Below are positions 20,709 to 26,907 of a DNA stretch of 26,907 bases, piece after piece (within the stretch, counting starts at the first letter, position 1; each line of letters starts with the position of its first letter). Both the position numbers and the translations under genes were made by a program. The stretch comes from Saccoglossus kowalevskii. Taxonomy: Eukaryota; Hemichordata; Enteropneusta; Harrimaniidae. The DNA lies in the NCBI RefSeq assembly GCF_000003605.2, contig NW_003111480.1, forward strand, positions 181,164 to 208,070, given 5' to 3'. The notes under the pieces are model-generated. The model saw only the letters and a program-made list of their open reading frames with translations, ran no database searches and had not been told where the DNA came from.

Positions 20709-21238
20709 GTGCAATTAGTTCAACCTGAAACCAACAAAAGACTTAAACATATTGTCCACTTTGATAGACTGAAATTTAAATATATGAGATCTACTTACGA
20801 AGAGTTGACAGCAGAAGAACCTCCTAACTTAACAAATAATTGTCATCCTGACTCTCCAGTGGCTAGCAGCAGTGAACCTCCTAACTTAACAAACAATTTT
20901 CATCCTGATTCTCCAGTAGCTAGCAGCAGTGGACAGGTTTCAGAGACAGATTCATCTGAAACTGTAGTCTCCTCAGAAACAAAACAATATCAAATTGAAA
21001 AGATAGTCAAGTCCAAACTTGATCGAGGAAAGATGCAATACTTGGTCAAATGGTTAAATTTTGCTAACAGTCATAACCAGTATGTCAATTATAAAGATCT
21101 GAATGAGACAGCTCACAAGTCTATGTAGACAACAATCACATTCGTCATATTGGTAGACTCCAGAAACCTAAAAGAAATCATATTAAATCCCTACTAAAAA
21201 GCAGTGGAATGCCAACATTTGACTCGGATTTACAATGA
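20709..21238 (+). pseudogene. integrase C-terminal tail with chromodomain
   Basis: After VHFDRLKFKYMR and a repeated linker, the frame reads EKIVKSKLDRGKMQYLVKWL and HNQYVNYKDLNETAHKS at about 20991-21120. This is the chromodomain pattern (E-K-I, YLVKW, and an aromatic cage position); the usual Trp after HN(S/T/Q) is Tyr here. A shift at about 21117 moves the last part, DNNHIRHIGRLQKPK, into another frame ending at the TGA at 21236-21238. In chromoviruses this domain reads methylated histone H3 and directs insertion to heterochromatin. Confidence 0.78.
20817..20930 (+). repeat. 57-base in-frame tandem repeat, two copies
   Basis: Copies at 20817-20873 and 20874-20930 encode EPPNLTNNCHPDSPVASSS and the same with Phe for Cys. 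It is a 19-residue Pro/Ser/Asn-rich linker repeat just before the chromodomain. The copies differ at only a few bases, so the repeat is younger than most decay in the element or was homogenised. Confidence 0.92.
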
Positions 21239-21330
21239 TATTTCTCATTTCTCTAGCAGGAGCCAAGTTATTCTCTAATTTTATTCTATGCTAAACAAAC
21301 TTGTCATGGGTATCAAACAACACTACAGTA

Positions 21331-21722
21331 TTGAGGTACATTCAATACTAAAATAACTAATCCTTTGTCTCTTTATTAAGCTTTCTGTTTTATACTAGAT
21401 TCTGCATTGTGGTATTGCAGAGACAAGATTAAAACAAATACCCTGTTATGACACACGGTCACTAAAAGCAATCGTGTTTGTAAAGCTCTACAATAATTGT
21501 TTAGTCTTGTAAAATTGATTTAAAACCGGTTTTATGAGCATCATTGAGGTAATAAAATAACTAATCAGTTGTTGCTTTATTAAAGGATTCTGTTTTATAC
21601 TAGATTCTGCACTGTGGTGCTGCAGCGTCAAGATTAAATCAAAGACCCTGTTATCACACATGGTCATCAAGAACAAACATCTTTTGTCATGCTTTGTAAT
21701 ACTTGTTTTGTCTTGTTAAATT
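21331..21722 (+). repeat. imperfect direct repeat, two units of about 185 bases
   Basis: Unit 1 (about 21331-21520) and unit 2 (about 21544-21722) share TTGAGGT, AAAATAACTAATC, TCTGTTTTATACTAGATTCT and CCCTGTTAT in the same order and spacing. They lie in the element's 3' non-coding part. The divergence is visible by eye, so this is an older duplication. Confidence 0.85.
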
Positions 21723-22172
21723 TAGCCAAACATATTATACTGCTAAAAGGTAACTTTGTTCTACAGCTAATAAGAACAATGCATGTGGCATGTGAACAAT
21801 GGTATAACTGTCCAGTTACCATTCACAAACAATCATATGACCCTGCAAAAAGCCTTAGGATTGGTGCAAACATGTTATGACTAGTTGACTTCCAATCAGA
21901 AGGCACCATCAGGTATGTATTTGCATATTCCTATCTAACTTAAAGAGCAGTTAGTGTTAGTGGAGACACTTATTCCCTGCTGCTTTTTCCCATGACTGGT
22001 TTTCCTGGCTCTGCAAGCTTAATGTATACCTGACTCCTGCTACTAACTTATGATCATCTAAGGTACTGTATATACATAGTATAACGTTATTTCCCTTGCC
22101 TATATGATTATGTTAACAGTGATCCAACCTAAACCTTGCGTGGATTGTAATACTTGTTTATTAGTGATAACA

Positions 22173-22194
22173 AATATATATATATATATATATC
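22173..22194. repeat. TA microsatellite
   Basis: An uninterrupted run of alternating A and T of about 20 bases, inside the 3' part of the LTR element. Confidence 0.9.
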
Positions 22195-23142
22195 TTCGGG
22201 TCATGGCTATAAAATATTACCTACTGCTGATTATAAAACTATACAATCTCTGATTTTATTGCAGACGAACTCTATCTCAGTGATCCTAGCAACGCTACTA
22301 CTACCCCCTGCTGTTGATATCAGACTGAGGCTCAACAATCTGTTTATTAATTTCTATTTTTTTTATAAATATTACCATTGCTTCAACTTATAGTTTATCA
22401 TGATTATAATATCAACTGATGTGCTCATCGAATTCCTAATTTTTATCACAATTTTTCTGATATTTGTATATTTCGATCTATTTACTAATTTTGTGCTCAT
22501 TTTTTGTTATGTATTATCACTACTTGATATTTGTTTTTTGTCACACGCAACGTAATATTACCGTAATTGGTATAGTACAGGTGTGATGGTTCAAATACCA
22601 AAATGGCAACAGTAACAAAAAGACTTCCCTGGCGGCGATGATAAAATACGAACCCGGAGCCAACAGATGAGGTTTCAACTGGTACTGGTATTATTATACT
22701 CTGCAAACATCAAGTACAATAACGCGGTAAAACTCCACTACTCCAATAACTAGATACTTAAACTCCAACACAATTCAACGAGATCTCCGATCTGATCTCA
22801 GTGCTGAACAACTCCCCTATATACACTGTCTATAAATAGACCATTACATCAGCATACATAATGAGTCTGGAACTTACTACAAATTTCTAGAATGTTCCAT
22901 TACATTCTATTGCTTTCTACAGTGTCCTATTACCTATTGAACCAACTTCTAAAAATTCCACCCAGACACAGTACGGTTCTAGAACATCTCAGTCACACGG
23001 AAGTGGTAAACAAATCGTATGCGACATTTTTTTCTTTGTGCTTGTTATGTATACAAATAGTTTGCAAGCTAGTTGTCAATAAACAGAATAGATAGCTCCC
23101 TTCGAAATGAGGACATTTTCTTTTTTCGGAAAGCAAATACAA

Positions 23143-23743
23143 TGTCACAAAGCTAAAAATACATTTCAAATCATTTATGCGTTCCTATTAACACACAAAT
23201 GATAAAATCTATATTTATTTCAATTTGACTTACTAAATTAGAATTACACTCATTTGGAGGTGTTTCGTACATTCTTGAAATTTTATTACCGGGCAAGCTG
23301 TGACTTTATTACCCAAGCTGTGACCTGTATTCGCACTCCATGAAAAAACTGGGAAAGAGGCAACGGCTCTTTTTTGTGAGGATGTGTCTGCCTGCTGACA
23401 TAGGGCGACACCCGGTTGCTAAGGAGAGACTCCTGCTTAATTGCCAGGGAGACACTTGCCTGACTGCCAAGAGCCTACATATTATACATACTACGTGATT
23501 CCCCGTAGTAATTTTAGTAGGGATAAACTAGCTTGGTGAGATTATCTACTAAAACATTCAAGCAACCTTGAATCTTGGCGTGTTTCCTGTCTTTGTACAT
23601 AATTCTAATTGAATGTGTGTACATCAACGATCACTATACCTCCTCTGCTAAGTGAGTTTCCCCGACTCGAAGAATCCCACTCCTGACATCCTGACAACAG
23701 CGAACAACACACACCCGACTCCTCACTATTTACAATTGTTACA
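23143..23743 (+). repeat. 3' LTR
   Basis: 601 bases from TGTCACAAAGCT to TTACAATTGTTACA. It is homologous to the 5' LTR over its whole length, with three extra blocks at about 23157-23197, 23477-23502 and 23615-23649. ATGG, the target duplication, follows at 23744-23747. Confidence 0.92.
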
Positions 23744-23747
23744 ATGG
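23744..23747 (+). repeat. target-site duplication ATGG, right copy
   Basis: Pairs with 15305-15308. The host sequence resumes here with ATATGAAATCATTCG, matching unit A at 10651 onward. Confidence 0.85.
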
Positions 23748-25739
23748 ATATGAAATCATTCGTATATTCAATAATTTGTTTCGTAAATTCGATCATTCCA
23801 TTCGAAAATTCCATCTTTGCATTTATTTGAGATTATTTTGATCAGATTATTTGTTATTTTATTTTATTTTATTTCAGTTGAATTTTTATGTATTTTCACA
23901 AATACAGTTCGCTACTTTTGCTATGAGTTATTTTGTTTCTACTTTTATTACAGTGCAAAATAATTTGACTTTATTTCATATTATTTTCCCGCTCCCAGAG
24001 CAGAACATCTGCAAACTAAAATATGGCGGAACAAAATCCCTCAGCTCGTCGTATGCTCGCAAGAGAAAGGACACACTTGAATATCTCATACACTCTGTTT
24101 ATGCAAAAGAATAATGGCACTGTTTGAAGTACCGTTAATTTACCATTTAACCTTACGCCCAGGCCAGAAACATCATAAAAACTATAAATAAGTACTGGGA
24201 AGTAATTCACATCACGACAGGTCTTCCACAGGGCCACCGCGAATCCCTTGGTAATAACAAAGTTTATTACGTTTAGAGAGCGTGAAACTCGTCCACGTCA
24301 ATCCACGGCACATAGTATGTATATTATATAATAATCCTATGTGAAACAATTTTTTTTTCGCGTCAAATCGTAGTTGCATGGCGAACCTGAGAGAACCCAT
24401 CATCTAGCTAATCAGATTAATGCACTTATTTGCGCCTCAATTTAAGAACACGTGCTACCGAGTTTATAAGTTTGAACTTTCATGCATTCGGGAGTCCCCC
24501 TACTCATTGTAGTGTACATCAAGTGGCGTCAGCTTAAGGGACACACAAAACAAAGGTGAACACGGTATGTGTCAATGAAAATATATAATCCACCGGTATA
24601 TACGTTTCAAAGCCAATCCTAAGAATGAACGTATAGTTACGCCATCAACTGGTGTTTTGATTGAAGTAAGTCATATCAAAGTTATATTAACTTATTGTAC
24701 TATATCAGACTGAAACTTTTGTAGACATTGGATGATTAAACTTCTTTAACCACGTAAATGCGTTTTTTATTATAAATATGATATATTTAAAAATTAATGT
24801 AACAGTCTTAACAGAAATAATGTAAATTATTCCATATTGAGTGATTAGTTCACTGTGAAACTTGCGACTTGCATGGCTACACTGCTGAAACAAACTGCAA
24901 CGTGTACAACTATAGTATACTAAACCAAAGTGAATAACAAAACGTTCCTTCTACATACCATGAGGTATAATCACAGCTCAATGCGTGAATACTATAGAAC
25001 ATAATTATTGTGATTCCATTTGGGAGATTTCATTTGCAAACAGTCGTCTTAAATACAGAATTTCGTGTCTGCCAGAGCACCGTGAGTGCTGAATGAATAC
25101 TGGAGACTACTGGAACGCGAGTGCCTCAACGACTGTCGAAAGTCTAACATTAAGACGGATATGGGCATTGAAGGTGGCGTTGAGGTATAAACGTATGTGA
25201 TTGCAATAAGAATTCATGCGTTCAACACTACACAGTATTTGTTTTTAATGCACAGTTGTCCATAATGTCTCAGTGTGTGTCATTATGAAGAGCTAGATGG
25301 ACTGTGTAAACCGTAAAGCAGTTACGTGTTCTACAATATTTATTACGACGTGTTCATTTTGAATATGAGTGATGTTGGGATCACTGGTATAGACGATATA
25401 ACATAAAATTACAAGAAGTCTTATTGTGTACCAAACTAAAATTACAATATATGGTGCTACAGACATATTTTTATTCAAAAGTGTTTTAAGTGCACCCTCT
25501 TTTTGACTGAAGCAGGTGATGTAGTGCTATGATCGTTGATGATAGCTCAATTCATAGCAAGGTTAGTTTAGTTATTCTCGCTTTTTCATCTTGTAATAAA
25601 AATGATCACCAGTTTTGTTGTGTCCTTTATCGGATTACCATGATTCAAAAATGTGTCGGACCGAATACATTCCATTTCCAAATACCATTGCAAATCAGGC
25701 ACACACAAGTGTCAACGCTATGGAAAATGATATACTCAC
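23748..25739 (-). other. rest of intron 1 of copy B
   Basis: Intronic sequence homologous to 10651-12357 of unit A. It is non-coding apart from a B-only block of about 250 bases at 24024-24273. Long stretches are almost identical to A, for example around 24980-25060 against 11620-11700. Confidence 0.75.
24024..24273. other. 250-base block present only in unit B
   Basis: Unit A reads straight through AAACTAAAATAGAGAGCG (10926-10942). Unit B has the same two flanks separated by 250 bases. No flanking duplication is obvious. A 34-codon plus-strand frame (24023-24127, beginning MAEQNPSARRMLARER) starts right at the left junction. On the minus strand a 73-codon frame (24016-24237) also covers it. 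It is either an insertion in B or a deletion from A. Confidence 0.65.
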
Positions 25740-25948
25740 ACTATCAATAACATATTCACAGTTATCAAGGTTACAACCAGCTGTATTAGTAGCTATAAGG
25801 GTTGATTCAGTTGTCCCCGATATTATTCTCTCCCATCTTGGTTCAAGCCCTGCCGTTACATCACCATCAAGTTTACATTTAAATGTCACATCATCACCTT
25901 CAAGTACCTGGACATCAGATGGACCTTGATTCCATGTTTGGGCCATTA
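25740..25948 (-). CDS. Ig-superfamily gene, exon 1B (V domain, first half)
   Basis: A 209-base exon, phase 1 to phase 0, acceptor TTTATCCAG before 25948 and donor GTGAGTA after 25740. It encodes GPSDVQVLEGDDVTFKCKLDG (B-strand cysteine), PRWERI (C-strand tryptophan) and the extra-cysteine loop CNLDNC. It is open throughout, with both splice sites kept, so the copy looks usable. Against exon 1A I count 12 replaced residues and about six silent changes, plus two codons present only here. The signal-peptide exon should lie at higher coordinates, probably outside the window. With exon 2B it forms a V domain that can join exon 1A or exon 3A in frame. Confidence 0.85.
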
Positions 25949-25995
25949 CTGGATAAAATAAAATTATGATGATATAATAATTATAATTAAATATG

Positions 25996-26907
25996 ACAAG
26001 ACAAGTTTTTGGCATTTCACAGCAAATGTTTAAAAACATTTGTGAATAAGTAACAAACATACTAGTACATGAAACAAAATGACAGGACAATTAAGTAGGG
26101 AGGTTTTGTTTCTATGTTAGTTGTTAGTGGGTGCACAATTATGAGACAGTAGACTGAGCAATACAGAGAAATTTATTTTATGTTTCAAAGCTTCTGCTGC
26201 TCACCAACAGAGGATTTCCTCAGCTGCCCCATTCGCACTGAAATTAAAATGCCTGTATATTTCCCTATATATTTTGTTTTGCACACCCATATCCTCAAAT
26301 TACTACCCCAGAGTTTCTACTGGTCAGCGCCCTCAAGTTAAATACACCAAAGAGAGAAATGTAAATGAGACAATTCTGGGAACACTGAATCTTTACATAT
26401 ATAGCATACAGACCAAACGATGTTGCAGAAATGAGCGCCCTCATACAACAACCGTCATAAATTACTTAATCCAGGTAGAATAGAGAATTAATTTAGTTGA
26501 TTTGACTTGGGGGGGGGGCGTTAGAATCCAGTGAATAAAAGATTTACCGGTACTCAAGTAAAAAAAAAATTCCTCTCACATGTCATTTTGCCACAAATTC
26601 TGGACTGTAGATTTTGAAACATGCTTACATTTGCCAGTGGAATAAAGATGCTCATTGGACAAACTGAAAGATATCAAATCTCTTGCAAGTCGACTTCTGG
26701 CAAGGAAATGTTATAAGAATCATTTTTCATAATTAGGAGAGATTCTCTGAGCAATTTCAAATGTACGATAACATTGTACTGGTAGAAAGCTGAATTAATG
26801 AATCATCTAAGCAATTTTAACACAAAAAATCTGTTTGGGCAAACAAACGCCCAAGAACAGCTTGATCATTCCAATCTTGTCTCCTTTACCGGAACTAGTG
26901 TAGAATA
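25996..26907. other. non-coding, possible retroelement tail
   Basis: No exon was recognised. On the minus strand near 26235-26160 the hairpin-forming GAGGAAATCCTC is followed by TTTGAAACATAAAATAAA, a hairpin plus poly(A)-signal layout seen at the 3' ends of some retroelements. A run of ten G stands at 26509-26518. The rest is AT-rich. Confidence 0.4.

Larger units (their letters stand above)
21239..23142 (+). other. 3' non-coding part of the LTR element
   Basis: About 1.9 kb between the pol end and the 3' LTR, long for a Ty3/gypsy element. No envelope-like gene with signal and membrane segments was found, and no polypurine tract stands directly before the 3' LTR. It contains a tandem pair near 21331-21722, a TA run at 22175-22193 and AT-rich sequence. 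It may be an untranslated region, a nested insertion or captured host DNA. Confidence 0.55.
15309..23743 (+). mobile_element. Ty3/gypsy-type, chromovirus-like LTR retrotransposon, decayed
   Basis: An 8,435-base element: 5' LTR, primer-binding region, gag, protease, reverse transcriptase, RNase H remnant, integrase with GPY/F module, chromodomain, a long 3' non-coding part and 3' LTR. Domain order RT-RNase H-integrase is that of Ty3/gypsy, and a chromodomain after GPY/F is the mark of chromoviruses, where it binds histone marks and guides integration. Frames are broken by many stops and shifts, and RNase H is largely deleted, so it cannot be autonomous. It lies antisense in an intron of the Ig gene. 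The LTRs differ by roughly 7% in the 290 bases I aligned by hand, plus three length differences, so insertion is not recent. Confidence 0.93.
13897..25995. repeat. segmental duplication, unit B (interrupted by LTR element)
   Basis: Direct copy of 8333-12604. Homologous blocks are 13897-15308 and 23744-25995; the 8.4 kb between them is the LTR retrotransposon that landed inside the unit. Relative to A it lacks about 850 bases near 15275-15295 and has about 250 additional bases at 24024-24273. It carries exon copies 1B and 2B and a truncated 3B, in the same order and orientation as A, so the arrangement is head-to-tail. Confidence 0.9.

Noticed and set aside
21331-21722. CRISPR-like or satellite array
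   Set aside because: Only two long, imperfect units without spacers, in a eukaryotic retroelement; a simple tandem duplication.
22560-22610. tRNA-like GGTTCAAATACC stretch
   Set aside because: B-box-like bases only; no A-box at proper spacing and no cloverleaf could be drawn.
24212-24403. 63-codon minus-strand frame
   Set aside because: Spans the junction of the B-only block and duplicated intron sequence; no domain and no splice logic.
25529-25929. Plus-strand frames over exon 1B (73 and 104 codons)
   Set aside because: Antisense shadows of exon 1B; the same applies to 12236-12427 over exon 1A and 6580-6792 over exon 4.

Overview
Eukaryotic (metazoan, probably marine invertebrate) genomic DNA. 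It is AT-rich and intron-dominated, with GT-AG split exons, extracellular immunoglobulin-type domains and an old LTR retrotransposon. I cannot name the species from the sequence.

Minus strand: part of a multi-exon immunoglobulin-superfamily gene. Four exons are well supported by open frames, splice sites and matching intron phases: exon 1 (12358-12560, first half of a V-type domain), exon 2 (9001-9112, second half), exon 3 (7999-8409, a C-type Ig domain) and exon 4 (6577-6876, another Ig domain). A possible fifth exon (6180-6287) and a doubtful sixth (5839-5915) follow. No convincing signal-peptide, transmembrane or cytoplasmic exon was found, so both gene ends are missing or unrecognised.

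A tandem segmental duplication dominates the window. Unit A (8333-12604) carries exons 1, 2 and the start of exon 3. Unit B (13897-25995) carries second copies of exon 1 (25740-25948) and exon 2 (14540-14657), plus an exon 3 cut off by the duplication breakpoint. The V-domain pair begins and ends in phase 1, so the B pair could splice to A exon 1 or A exon 3 without breaking frame. The locus may therefore encode two tandem V domains or alternative ones.

Plus strand, 15309-23743: a decayed Ty3/gypsy-type LTR retrotransposon of 8.4 kb inserted in the intron between exons 1B and 2B, antisense to the Ig gene. It has two LTRs, a 4-bp target duplication (ATGG), Gag, CCHC zinc knuckle, protease, reverse transcriptase with YVDD, a gutted RNase H, a D,D(35)E integrase, a GPY/F module and a chromodomain, so it is chromovirus-like. 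Unit A preserves the unoccupied insertion site at about 10641-10658, so the insertion is resolved to the base and postdates the duplication.

The rest is mostly non-coding: 1-5.8 kb (nothing firm), 6.9-8.0 kb (intron with a possible tRNA-derived SINE head), 12.6-13.9 kb (unique spacer) and 26-26.9 kb (a possible retroelement tail). A short plus-strand reading frame at 10104-10262, with a TATA-like box and a membrane-anchor profile, lies in sequence present in unit A but not in B.
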